Source: Meridianimarinicoccus sp044221805
Lineage (GTDB): Bacteria; Pseudomonadota; Alphaproteobacteria; Rhodobacterales; Rhodobacteraceae
Direction of reading: 5' to 3'
NCBI GenBank assembly: GCA_044221805.1
Contig: JBGAOK010000026.1
Location: 1-35,905, forward strand
Length of the DNA: 35,905 bases
Made by a program: the position numbers and the translations under genes. Of this stretch, positions 16,642 through 25,108 are shown piece by piece. Position 1 is the stretch's first letter; every line of letters starts with the position of its first letter. Below the pieces are notes generated by a model that searched no databases, had not been told where the DNA came from, and saw nothing but the letters and a program-made list of their open reading frames with translations.

Positions 16642-16845
16642 AATCCGTTCAGACATGACTGGCGCCCCCTTGCCCAGGCGCGCTGGCCTTCCTACTTCGA
16701 CAGAAGCGGACCGGGCCCCTCTGGCGACAGGATGTCGTGATGTCGGACCGCATCGGGTGCGTCTTGCCCCCGGTGCCGGCCCGTATTGGTCACAAGGGCA
16801 GGATCCCGGAGCAGGCGCATCCCCCAACGCAAGGGATGCAACCGA

Positions 16846-17841
16846 ATGGAGTCACTTCTTTTCTCGCTCTTCCTCGGCCAGCCGGTCTGGCTCTGGCTGG
16901 TCTTCGTGGGCATCGTGGTGGCGCTTCTGGTGCTGGACCTCGGTGTGCTGAACCGCAACGATCACGAGATCGGCGTCGCCGAAAGCCTGAAGCTCTCTGC
17001 GCTCTACATCGCCATGGGGGTCGGTTTCGGCGGCTTCGTCTGGTACCAGCTCGGCGCCACCCCGGCGGCCGAATACATGACCGCCTTCGTGGTCGAGAAG
17101 ACTCTGGCACTGGACAACGTCTTCGTCATCGCCCTGATTTTCAGCTATTTTGCGGTCCCGCGCGCCTATCAGCACCGGGTGCTGTTCTGGGGTATCCTCG
17201 GCGTGATCGTGCTGCGCGGCATCATGATCGGCTTCGGCGCGACGCTGGTCGCCTCGCATGGCTGGGTGCTCTACATCTTTGCCGCCTTCCTGGTCTTCAC
17301 CGGTCTCAAGATGCTGGTGAGCGAGGAACGCGAGATGGACGTGTCGCAGAACCCGTTGCTGAAGGTCCTGCGCCGGCGCTTCCGGGTGACGGACGAGTTG
17401 CACGGCAACGCCTTCCTGGTGCGCAAGCCCGACCCGAAGACCGGCCGCAAGGTGCTGTGGATGACGCCGCTGCTGCTGGCGCTGATCCTGGTGGAAATCG
17501 CCGACCTGATCTTCGCGGTGGATTCGGTGCCGGCGGTCTTCGCCATCACCACCGACCCCTACATTGTCTATACCTCGAACATCTTCGCCATTCTCGGCCT
17601 GCGCGCGCTCTACTTCGCCTTGGCCGCGGTGCTGCACCGCTTCCACTACCTGAAGCAGGCGCTGGCGGTGCTGCTGGTGTTCATCGGGTCGAAGATTTTC
17701 ATCGCCGACCTGATGGGCTGGCAGAAGTTCCCCGCCGAATGGTCGCTGGGCATCACCTTCGCGATCCTCGGCGCCGGCGTGGTCTATTCGATGATCCGCA
17801 CCCGGAACCTTCCGGCGGAAGGCCACTCCCCGCAGGGCTGA
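16846..17841 (+). CDS. TerC-family integral membrane protein
   Basis: A 331-aa protein with about nine transmembrane helices. The hallmark acidic segments EKTLALDNVFVIALIF (near residues 83-98) and EIADLIFAVDSVPAVFAIT (near 218-236) identify TerC/Alx. Members are linked to tellurite resistance, pH response and manganese export; the last is the better supported general role of Alx-type proteins. ATG 16846 is chosen because the following residues open the first helix and AAGGGA lies upstream; upstream in-frame residues look non-coding. It is divergent from corA, so both genes may serve metal homeostasis. I see no yybP-ykoY-like manganese riboswitch upstream. Confidence 0.9.
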   Translation: MESLLFSLFLGQPVWLWLVFVGIVVALLVLDLGVLNRNDHEIGVAESLKLSALYIAMGVGFGGFVWYQLGATPAAEYMTAFVVEKTLALDNVFVIALIFSYFAVPRAYQHRVLFWGILGVIVLRGIMIGFGATLVASHGWVLYIFAAFLVFTGLKMLVSEEREMDVSQNPLLKVLRRRFRVTDELHGNAFLVRKPDPKTGRKVLWMTPLLLALILVEIADLIFAVDSVPAVFAITTDPYIVYTSNIFAILGLRALYFALAAVLHRFHYLKQALAVLLVFIGSKIFIADLMGWQKFPAEWSLGITFAILGAGVVYSMIRTRNLPAEGHSPQG

Positions 17842-17861
17842 CACCCAGGCAGGGGGGCGTT

Positions 17862-17899
17862 CGAGGGCGTCCGGGCCGGAAGGTGCCGGGCGCCCCTCG
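17862..17899. terminator. Possible shared terminator between terC and hydrolase genes
   Basis: CGAGGGCG (17862-17869) and CGCCCCTCG (17891-17899) can pair with one bulge between the two convergent stops. The stem is GC-rich, with no T-run. Confidence 0.35.
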
Positions 17900-17903
17900 C
17901 AGG

Positions 17904-18971
17904 TCAGGCGAGATGGCGGTCGAAGAAGGCCGCGATCTCGCCGAAGGCTTCCTCGGTCTCGGGGGCGAAGGGGGTCAGGAACTGGGCGTGGCTCTGGGCC
18001 TCGAAGACCTGAAGCGCCGCCTCGATCCCGGCCTGGCGCAGCTTGCGATGGGTGCGCACCGCGTCGCTGAGCAACAGGTCCCGAGTGCCCGAGGTGACGA
18101 TCGCCGGCGGCAGCCCGGCGAAGTCGCCATGGATGGGCGAGATCAGCGGGTTCCGGATATCGTTGGTGCCGGCATAGAGCGTCGCCGCCGCGCCGACCCA
18201 GCCGGTCCAGGACACCAGGGCATTGTCCACCATGGCATTGGCGAAGACGGAATCGCCGCGTTGTTCCAGATCGACCCAGGGGCTGCCCAGCCCCATCGCC
18301 GCCGGCAGCGCCAGACCCCCGGCCCGGGCGCGCAGCGCCGTTGCCAGGGTCAGCCCGCCCCCCGCCGAGGTGCCGAAGATCGCCATGCGCGTCGGGTCGT
18401 GCTCGGCCAGCAGCGCGGTCCAGACCGCGATGGCATCGTCCAGCGGCGCCGGGAAGGGATGATCGGGCGCCATGCGGTAGTCCACCGACACCACGGGAAA
18501 GCCGCCATAGCCGGCCATCATCATGCCTTCGCCAGCGCCGACCAGCCCCGGGAACAGCACATAGCCGCCGCCATGCAGATGCATCAGCATCCGGTTCCGG
18601 TTCGCCTCGGGCAGGTCGTTCGGCATCGAGACGAAACAGGGCACGCCACCGATCTGCCGCCGGGTGACCGTGACACCCAGCCTGGCCTGGATCGCGTCCA
18701 GCACGGGACCGGCCCCTTCGGCCGAGGCTGCCGCCATGGCCCGCCACGCGGCCGGGGACTCGGGCACGGTGGCCCAGCCCGGTGGCAGGTCCGCTGCGAC
18801 GACCGGCGTCATCGCCGGGCTTACCGTGTCGGGCACCGGCAAGGGCCGCGCCGGGATGTCGCGCACCCCCGGGGTGCCGGTCCGCGCCAGGACCGGCGCC
18901 CCGGCCCCCAGGCCAAGCGCGGGCACCAGAAACGCCGCCGCGGAACCGATCAGAACGCCGCGCCGGGACAT
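17904..18971 (-). CDS. Alpha/beta hydrolase (HSL-type esterase/lipase) with export signal
   Basis: A 355-aa protein. The oxyanion motif HGGGY and nucleophile motif GTSAGGG place it in the hormone-sensitive lipase branch of carboxylesterases; the Asp in SGTRDLLLSD and the His in QSHAQF complete the triad. The N-terminus MSRRGVLIGSAAAFLVPALG has paired Arg before a hydrophobic stretch, like a Tat or Sec signal, so it is probably periplasmic or secreted. The start at 18971 was chosen to open this leader; the frame upstream is open but lacks sense. The ester substrate is unknown. Confidence 0.88.
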   Translation of the reverse strand: MSRRGVLIGSAAAFLVPALGLGAGAPVLARTGTPGVRDIPARPLPVPDTVSPAMTPVVAADLPPGWATVPESPAAWRAMAAASAEGAGPVLDAIQARLGVTVTRRQIGGVPCFVSMPNDLPEANRNRMLMHLHGGGYVLFPGLVGAGEGMMMAGYGGFPVVSVDYRMAPDHPFPAPLDDAIAVWTALLAEHDPTRMAIFGTSAGGGLTLATALRARAGGLALPAAMGLGSPWVDLEQRGDSVFANAMVDNALVSWTGWVGAAATLYAGTNDIRNPLISPIHGDFAGLPPAIVTSGTRDLLLSDAVRTHRKLRQAGIEAALQVFEAQSHAQFLTPFAPETEEAFGEIAAFFDRHLA

Positions 18972-19067
18972 CCCGTGCGGCCCAAGCGGGGGGAGTGCTG
19001 GCAAGGTCAGGGCCCATCCTTCTGTGATGCCCCTGCCTAGACCATCGGTCCCGTCAGGCAAAGTTCC

Positions 19068-19223
19068 TCATTCGGCGGGCGACATCTGGCCCGTGACCAT
19101 GCCGCCTTGCCGCGCATCGTCGTTGCGGTCCTGAAGGATCACGAAGATCAGTCCTGCGCTCAGGGCGACGGAGATGAGCAGCACGTAGATGCCACCCGCG
19201 AAGCCTTGGCCCGTCTCTTTCAT
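19068..19223 (-). CDS. 51-aa single-pass membrane microprotein
   Basis: A short gene with a perfect ribosome site (AGGGAGG, 19231-19237) 7 nt before ATG 19223. The product begins MKETGQGFAGGIYVLLISVA, continues with LSAGLIFVILQD and has an acidic, polar tail ending MSPAE. One transmembrane helix spans about residues 11-31. No family was recognised. It lies upstream of the hydrolase on the same strand (stop 19068 to hydrolase start 18971, 96 nt), so the two may be co-transcribed. The strong ribosome site, clean helix and natural end argue that it is real. Confidence 0.7.
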   Translation of the reverse strand: MKETGQGFAGGIYVLLISVALSAGLIFVILQDRNDDARQGGMVTGQMSPAE

Positions 19224-19290
19224 GCTCGTTCCTCCCTGCATCGGGCCGTTGCCGGGCGGGCTGCGGGCCGATCCTGTCCAGTGGCCGGGG

Positions 19291-19308
19291 ACCGGGCGGC
19301 AGCCCGGT
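19291..19308 (-). terminator. Hairpin after the GT4 glycosyltransferase gene
   Basis: ACCGGGC-GGCA-GCCCGGT is a perfect 7-bp stem with a tetraloop, about 107 nt beyond the stop at 19416 and upstream of the microprotein gene. It could end the epimerase-glycosyltransferase transcript; no T-run is seen. Confidence 0.35.
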
Positions 19309-19415
19309 CGCGGTCCTGTCAGAAACGGCGAAACCGACGGGAAGTTCCCGCACGGGCGAGACGCACGTCGCGCGGGGCGCGGGTCAGATCCGCGCAGGTC
19401 CCGGGGCGGATCTGG

Positions 19416-20615
19416 TCATCCTCGGCTCCGACCCAGCGCGCGGCGGAAGCTCGCCTCGGCCAGTTCCGCGCCCTTGTCCCAGCTGAACAGCCGGGACCGT
19501 GCCCGTGCCTTCGCCGACAGGTCGGCGGCAAGGTCTGGATCGCCGAGCAGCCGGATCGCCTGGTCGGCCAGGGCAGCCGCCGAGGTCGGGTCGAAATAGA
19601 GCCCGCCATCCCCCACCACCTCGGGCAGCGAGCCGCGGTCCGAGGACAGGACCGGCGTGCCGCAGGCCATCGCCTCGACCGCCGGCAGGCCGAAGCCTTC
19701 CCACAGCGACGGGAACACCAGCGCCTCGGCGCTGCCCAGAAGTTCGGCCAGGGCGGCATCGTCGATCTCGCCGGTGAAGACGATCCGCCCGGCGGCCTCG
19801 GCATCCTTCGCGGCCTCGGCCTGAAGCTCGTCCACGTTGTCCCAGAACCGCGCCCCGGTGGTGCGCCCGACGATCGCGAGCCGCGCCTCGGGCACCGCGG
19901 CGAGGATCCGCGGCATCGCCTCGATCAGCCGCAGCACGTTCTTGTGCCGGTTGAAGCCGCCCAGATAGACCAGCAGCGGCGCCGTGGCCGGGATGCCGTG
20001 GCGGGCCCGGACGGCGACCCGCCGCGCCGGGTCGTCCAGCGGCACGAAGACCGGCTCGGGCCCTTCGGTGATGGTGTCGATCCGTTCCGCCGGCACCTTC
20101 AGGAAGGCGGTCAGGTCGATCCGCGACGCCTCGGAAATCGTCATCACCCGGGTTGCCTGATGTTTCGCCAGCCAGCACTTGGCCTGCCACAGCCGGAAGT
20201 TCCGCCGGGTCGGGAAGATCAGGTCGGGAAAGCGTTCTGGGATCGTGTCGTGGAAGCAGATCACGCTGGGCCGCCGTGCCAGCAGCGGGAAATAGGAATA
20301 GACCGCCGGATAGAAGAACAGGTCGCAGGCCACCCCGCGCGCCGCCCGGGCCATGGTCAGCAGATCCGCCCCGCCCCGGGCCGCGGCGCCGCTGGCGGCT
20401 TCGGCCATGGTGGTCTGCGCGCCGGCGATGCGCACCTCCAGCCCTTCGGGCACCGGGCGGGTCGGCGGCTGGTCGAACAGCAGGGTATAGCGGAAGCCGG
20501 TGTCGCGGGCGGCCAGCGCTGCCATTAGGTTGCGGGTGAAGCGGCCGAAGCCGCGCTCGTTCTCCCAGCTGCCGGCGTCCACGCCGACATGGATGGTCCC
20601 TGCGGCCATGGTCAT
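19416..20615 (-). CDS. GT4-family glycosyltransferase
   Basis: A 399-aa GT-B fold enzyme. The N-terminal half starts VGVDAGSWENERGFGRFTRN, and the C-terminal nucleotide-sugar domain has YLGGFNRHKNVLRLIEA (near 220) and the E-x7-E block FPSLWEGFGLPAVEAMACGTP (near 300-322). Start ATG 20615 overlaps the stop of the epimerase gene (ATGA), proving the order epimerase then glycosyltransferase; a second ATG is two codons on. It should transfer a sugar from a nucleotide donor in glycan or polysaccharide assembly. Donor and acceptor are not readable. Confidence 0.9.
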   Translation of the reverse strand: MTMAAGTIHVGVDAGSWENERGFGRFTRNLMAALAARDTGFRYTLLFDQPPTRPVPEGLEVRIAGAQTTMAEAASGAAARGGADLLTMARAARGVACDLFFYPAVYSYFPLLARRPSVICFHDTIPERFPDLIFPTRRNFRLWQAKCWLAKHQATRVMTISEASRIDLTAFLKVPAERIDTITEGPEPVFVPLDDPARRVAVRARHGIPATAPLLVYLGGFNRHKNVLRLIEAMPRILAAVPEARLAIVGRTTGARFWDNVDELQAEAAKDAEAAGRIVFTGEIDDAALAELLGSAEALVFPSLWEGFGLPAVEAMACGTPVLSSDRGSLPEVVGDGGLYFDPTSAAALADQAIRLLGDPDLAADLSAKARARSRLFSWDKGAELAEASFRRALGRSRG

Positions 20616-21691
20616 GCCTTTCCGAAGCGGCGGATCAGGTGGGCGGCGGTGGCGTCCAGCCCGGCCTGAAGCCCGAAGGCCGGGGCATAGCCCAGGCGGG
20701 CCCGGGCATGGTCGATCCGGCAGGTGCCGGCGGCGCTGTAGAGATCCAGCAGGAACCAGTCGGGGAAGTGGTCGCCCCCCTTCGGTCCCAGCCGCGCCTG
20801 CGCCTTCGCGACCAGCGCCTCGAACCGGTCGCGCCCGATCACCTGCCGCGCCGCCGCGCTGATCCGGGCCGCGAGCGAAGGTCGGTCGGGAATGACCTCG
20901 GTCACCGGGGCGCGCGGGCCCAGCCGGCTTGCCAGCGCCGCGCGCGGCTCGTGGCGCAGGCGACCGCGGCCGAGGATGCGGGCATAGCCGCCGATCAGGT
21001 CCGGCCCAGGACAGCGCGGCGTCGAGTCGTGCCCGGGGTCGGGCAGGGCGGCGGCGCGGACCACCGCCTGCGCCAGATCGTCCACGAAGACCGCGTTGCA
21101 CAGGCCTTCGGGCTCGGGCAGCACCACGCAGCCGCCCCAGGCCAGAAGGCGGGCGAAATGGTCGGTCCACATGGCGCTGCCCGGGCCCCAGACCAGCGTC
21201 GGCTGCAGGATCAGCGCCGGCAGCGGCCCGGCCATCAGCCGCTCCTCCATGGCGATCTTGGCGCGGCGATAGGGGCTGCCACCGGGCGCCGCCATCGGCC
21301 CGGTCTCGTCCAGGTCGCGGTCCGGCCAGCCGTCATGGACCACGATCGAACTGGCATGGACGATCCGCCCGACGCCGGCCGACGCGGCCGCGGCCAGCAG
21401 CCCGTCGAAATCCGCCAGGTTCTTCGCCGCGCTGGCGCGCAGGTCATAGGCGAAATGCACCAGCACCTCCTGCCCCGCCAGCGCGCGGGCCAGCCCGGCC
21501 GGGCGGCCCAGATCGCCGGTGACCCAGCGCACCCCCGCCGGCAGGCTGCCACCCGCCCCGCCGCGGGCAATCACCGTCACCTCGGCCCCGGCCGCGCGCA
21601 AGGCGGGCACCACCCGGCGCCCGATGAAGCCGGTCGCCCCGGTGACGACCACCTTCCGGCCCGAAAGCCCCTCGATCGCCGCCTGTTCCAT
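20612..21691 (-). CDS. NAD-dependent epimerase/dehydratase family protein
   Basis: A 359-aa extended short-chain dehydrogenase. GATGFIGRRVV near residues 17-27 is the dinucleotide-binding GxxGxxG motif. The Ser region ASSIVVHDG and SPYRRAKIAME (YxxxK) supply the catalytic Tyr and Lys. Members interconvert or dehydrate nucleotide sugars; some act on other substrates. The start at 21691 is preferred because it opens just before the Rossmann strand and has GGGAG about 10 nt upstream; the frame is open further. It is coupled to the GT4 gene downstream. Confidence 0.88.
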   Translation of the reverse strand: MEQAAIEGLSGRKVVVTGATGFIGRRVVPALRAAGAEVTVIARGGAGGSLPAGVRWVTGDLGRPAGLARALAGQEVLVHFAYDLRASAAKNLADFDGLLAAAASAGVGRIVHASSIVVHDGWPDRDLDETGPMAAPGGSPYRRAKIAMEERLMAGPLPALILQPTLVWGPGSAMWTDHFARLLAWGGCVVLPEPEGLCNAVFVDDLAQAVVRAAALPDPGHDSTPRCPGPDLIGGYARILGRGRLRHEPRAALASRLGPRAPVTEVIPDRPSLAARISAAARQVIGRDRFEALVAKAQARLGPKGGDHFPDWFLLDLYSAAGTCRIDHARARLGYAPAFGLQAGLDATAAHLIRRFGKA

Positions 21692-21872
21692 CCTAAGGGC
21701 TCTCCCTGCGTTTCGGCGGCACCGGGCGACCGCCGGGCGCGACAATGACGAATAACCACCAGCTGCAGCGAACCTAGCGACAACCTCCGGGCCATGCTAT
21801 TCCGCGTTGCAGAAAATGTCTGGTTGATCGGGTCCGCGGCGCAAGCCGTGCGGAAGGTATGGCGGGAGTCTC

Positions 21873-22913
21873 ATGAAGATCGGTGTAATCGGTGCCGCAG
21901 GCCGCATCGGACGCATGCGCGTCCAGACCATCCAGGAGAACCCGAAGACGGCGCTGGCCGCCGTGATGGACACCAACGGCGAGGCCGCCGCGGCGCTGGC
22001 GCCGGGGGTGCCGTCCTTCTCGGAGGTGCAGGCCTTCTTCGACGTGCCGATGGACGCGGTGGCGATCTCGACGCCCCCCCATGTGCGCGAGGCCTATTGC
22101 CGCGAAGCCTATGCCCGCGGCCTGCACGTGCTGACCGAGAAGCCGCTCGCCCACACGCTGGAATCGTCGCGCAACATCGTCGCCGCGGCGCAGGCGGCGG
22201 GCCGGGTGCTCGCCGGCGGGTTCAACATGCGCTATTACCCGGCCTTCCGGCAGGTGAAGGACGTGGTCCTGTCCGGCGATCTGGGCGAGATCGACCATGT
22301 CCGGGTCTATGGCGGCCATACCGGGCTGGCCAACTTCAGCCAGGAATGGCAGTACCGGACCCCGGCCTCGGGCGGCGGCACCATGTGGGACGTGGGCATC
22401 CACATGTCCGACATGGCCCGGCACGTGATGGGCGACATCTCGAAGGTCTACGGCGTCCTGTCCGAGCGGGTCTGGAAGCTGCCCGGCTCCGAGGACAACG
22501 CCATGGCGATCCTGCACGGGCCGGACGGGGTGAACGCGATCTATCAGGCCACCTGGACCGACTGGAAGGGCTATTCCAGCGTGATCGAGGTCTATGGCAG
22601 CCGCGGCATGGTGCGCGGCGCCTATGCGCCGATGGACAATCTCACGATCACCATGACCCATCCGGGCGGCAAGTCCAAGGTCGTCCGCAACCGCCATCTC
22701 GACGTCAAGGTGAACGAGAAGCTGAAAAGCTGGACCCACACCGCGGTGCGCAGCTTCGCCGCCGAGCTCGAGGATTTCCTTGACCTGGTCGGCGGCGGGT
22801 CGGGCGGGCGCATCGCCACCGAGGCGGAGTGCCTCGGCGCGATCGAGGTCGCGGTCGCGGTGCGCGAAAGCTCGGCCAGCGGGCAGGCGGTGTCCCTGCC
22901 GCTGCCGGCGTGA
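21873..22913 (+). CDS. Gfo/Idh/MocA-family oxidoreductase
   Basis: A 346-aa NAD(P)-dependent sugar oxidoreductase candidate. The N-terminal MKIGVIGAAGRIGRMRV is the Rossmann motif, LTEKPLAHTLE holds the EKP signature with catalytic Lys, and MWDVGIHMSDMARHVMG is the substrate-domain D-x3-H-like motif. GGGAG stands 4 nt before ATG 21873, a rather short spacing. Together with the adjacent glycosyltransferases it may modify a sugar precursor of a surface glycan. Inositol or other polyol dehydrogenase activity is an alternative. Confidence 0.9.
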   Translation: MKIGVIGAAGRIGRMRVQTIQENPKTALAAVMDTNGEAAAALAPGVPSFSEVQAFFDVPMDAVAISTPPHVREAYCREAYARGLHVLTEKPLAHTLESSRNIVAAAQAAGRVLAGGFNMRYYPAFRQVKDVVLSGDLGEIDHVRVYGGHTGLANFSQEWQYRTPASGGGTMWDVGIHMSDMARHVMGDISKVYGVLSERVWKLPGSEDNAMAILHGPDGVNAIYQATWTDWKGYSSVIEVYGSRGMVRGAYAPMDNLTITMTHPGGKSKVVRNRHLDVKVNEKLKSWTHTAVRSFAAELEDFLDLVGGGSGGRIATEAECLGAIEVAVAVRESSASGQAVSLPLPA

Positions 22914-22944
22914 GCCCTTCGGCCGACGCCAGGGGAGCGCGCCC

Positions 22945-23865
22945 GTGACCGAGCAGCCGAAGATCTCGATCATCGTCACCATCGTCGACGGTGGGCCCTA
23001 CCTGCGCAGCTTCCTCGACTCGCTCGGCCGGCAGGTCGGCGGGCCGCCGCTCGAGGTGATCGTGCCCTATGACGCCAGCATCGCTGAGACCGGGGCGCTG
23101 GCGGCGGATTATCCGGGGATGCGCTTCCTCGATCTGGGCCGGATCACGCCGGAACGCCCGATCGCCTCGCAGGCCGGCCAGCACGAGCTCTACGACCGCC
23201 GCCGCGCCGCCGGCCTTGCCGCGGCGACCGGCAGCATCGTCGCCATCCTGGAAGACCGCGGCCACCCGGTGCCGGACTGGGCAGCGACCGCGGCACGGCT
23301 GCACCGGGACATCGGCACCGCGGTGATCGGCGGGGCGATCGACTGCAGGGAACCGGTCAGCCGGCTGAACTGGGCGATCTGGGTCTGCGACTTCAACCGC
23401 TATGGCCGGCCCTTCGACAGCGGCCCGCGCGACTGGGTGTCGGATGTCAACATCACCTACAGCCGCCGCGCGATCGAGGCGACGCGCCACCTGTGGCAGG
23501 ACCGCTTCCACGAGCCGCTGGTGCACTGGCACCTGATCGAGCAGGGCGACCAGCTCTGGCTCTCGGACCAGCTCAGGGTCGAACATGCCCGCCCGGCCTA
23601 TCCGCTGGGCCGGGTGCTGGCCGAACGCTTCGCCTGGGGGCGGCTGTTCGGCTATATCCGCGCCAAGCAGATGACCCTGCCGAAGCGGATCGCGCTCACG
23701 CTCGCCGGGCCGGCGGTGCCGCCGGTGCTGTGGCTGCGCCACGGCCGGATGCTGGCGCGGAAGGGGCAGCTCGGCCGCTATCTGAAGGCGCTGCCCCATG
23801 TGATGCTGCTGACCACCGCCTGGACCCTGGGCGAGGTCTGGGGCACGCTGACCGGCCGGCCCTGA
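22945..23865 (+). CDS. GT2-family glycosyltransferase
   Basis: A 306-aa enzyme starting TEQPKISIIVTIVDGGPYLRS, the first strand of a GT-A fold. LAAATGSIVAILEDRGHP near residues 90-108 holds the acidic metal/nucleotide position in place of the usual DxD. GTG 22945 is chosen as start because AGGGGAG (22931-22937) is 7 nt upstream; the preceding frame overlaps the oxidoreductase gene. The C-terminal region (around residues 250-270) has a hydrophobic stretch and may touch the membrane. It would act in glycan assembly. Confidence 0.86.
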   Translation: MTEQPKISIIVTIVDGGPYLRSFLDSLGRQVGGPPLEVIVPYDASIAETGALAADYPGMRFLDLGRITPERPIASQAGQHELYDRRRAAGLAAATGSIVAILEDRGHPVPDWAATAARLHRDIGTAVIGGAIDCREPVSRLNWAIWVCDFNRYGRPFDSGPRDWVSDVNITYSRRAIEATRHLWQDRFHEPLVHWHLIEQGDQLWLSDQLRVEHARPAYPLGRVLAERFAWGRLFGYIRAKQMTLPKRIALTLAGPAVPPVLWLRHGRMLARKGQLGRYLKALPHVMLLTTAWTLGEVWGTLTGRP

Positions 23866-23899
23866 CCCGGGCCGGACGACAGGATCGGGAGACCACGCC

Positions 23900-25072
23900 A
23901 TGAGGGACGCAATGCACGACGGGCCTGACGCGGGGAACCCGGTGACGGCGGCGCCGCTCCGCGTGCTCGAGATCGGCACCCAGTTCGGCATGGGCGGGAT
24001 CACCCGGCACATCCTGTCGCTGACCGACTGGCTCAGGGCGCGGGGCCATCAGGTGACGCTGGCCGGGACCGAGGATGTCTGGGGCGGACGGGCGCTGGAC
24101 CCGACCTTCCTGCCGTTGCCGACCCGCTATGTCGCCTCGGACGGCGGCAGCATGCCGGCCCGGCTGGGTAACGCCGCCCGCGCCGCGGCGATGCTGCGCC
24201 GCTGGCTTGCCAGCCATCCGGTCGACCTGATCCACTGCCACGAATCCGCCCCGGCGCTGGTCGCGCTGCTGGCACGGATCGGCACCGGCATCCCGATCGC
24301 GGTGACCTATCACGGCTCGGAACCCGACCGGGTGGGCGAATTCGGCCGCATCGCCGGGCGGGCCGATCTGGTGATCACCCCGAGCCACCGCTCGGCCGAG
24401 GATCTGGCGACGCTGGGCCGGGTGCTGCCGGCGAAGCTGAAGGTGATCGGGCTGGGCGTGGCGCCGGCCCCGGAGGCCGACCCGGCCGAGGTTGCGGCGC
24501 TGCGCGCCGAGCTTCTGGGCGACGGCGACCGGCTGGTGGTCACCGTGGCGCGGCTTTTGCACCAGAAGGGCATCGACGTGCTGGTCGAGGTCGCGGCGCG
24601 GCTCCAGGACAGCCATCCCGGCTATCGCTTCGCCGTGGTCGGCGACGGGCCCGAGCGCAACGCCTATGAAGCGCTGGCGCGGGCGAAGGGCGTGGACCGG
24701 ATTCTGCGCTTCGTCGGCCGCAGCGAACGGCCGCATCTTTACCTGCGTGCGGCGGACCTGTTCCTGCTCACCTCGCGCTGGGAGGCGTTGCCCTTCACCA
24801 TCGTCGAGGCGTTCCAGACCGGCACCCCGGCGGTTGCCACCGCCTGTTCCGGCGTGGTCGAGCTGATCGACGCCCGGGTCGGCGCCACCCCTCCGGTGGG
24901 TGACGTGCCGGCGATCGCCGCCGCGGTCGCGCGCATTCTCGATGACGGGGCGCTTCGCCAGTCCATGGCCGCCGCAGCGCTGGCCCGCAGCGGCGAGGAC
25001 CGGTTTCGCCCGGACTGGGTCCATGCCCGGTTCGAGGAGACCTATCGAGCGCTGGCCCGCCGCAAGGGCTGA
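23900..25072 (+). CDS. GT4-family glycosyltransferase
   Basis: A 390-aa GT-B enzyme. The start of the mature fold is LRVLEIGTQFGMGGITRHI, with the glycine-rich acceptor loop. VVTVARLLHQKGIDVLVEVAA (near 213-233) and LLTSRWEALPFTIVEAFQTGTPAVAT (near 290-316) are the donor-binding blocks with the E-x7-E pair. GGGAG about 8 nt before ATG 23900 supports the start. It is the third gene of the rightward glycan operon and is the likely partner of the GT2 enzyme. Confidence 0.9.
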   Translation: MRDAMHDGPDAGNPVTAAPLRVLEIGTQFGMGGITRHILSLTDWLRARGHQVTLAGTEDVWGGRALDPTFLPLPTRYVASDGGSMPARLGNAARAAAMLRRWLASHPVDLIHCHESAPALVALLARIGTGIPIAVTYHGSEPDRVGEFGRIAGRADLVITPSHRSAEDLATLGRVLPAKLKVIGLGVAPAPEADPAEVAALRAELLGDGDRLVVTVARLLHQKGIDVLVEVAARLQDSHPGYRFAVVGDGPERNAYEALARAKGVDRILRFVGRSERPHLYLRAADLFLLTSRWEALPFTIVEAFQTGTPAVATACSGVVELIDARVGATPPVGDVPAIAAAVARILDDGALRQSMAAAALARSGEDRFRPDWVHARFEETYRALARRKG

Positions 25073-25108
25073 GGCCCTCGCGTCAGGCGGGCGGGATCAG
25101 GGCCGGCC

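Noticed and set aside
16645..16845. A manganese (yybP-ykoY) riboswitch before terC
   Set aside because: TerC-type genes often have one, but the conserved core could not be found by eye.
16737..19040. Long open frames on both strands (767 and 721 residues) over terC and the hydrolase
   Set aside because: Both are out-of-frame shadows; the terC and esterase frames have full families and signal sequences.
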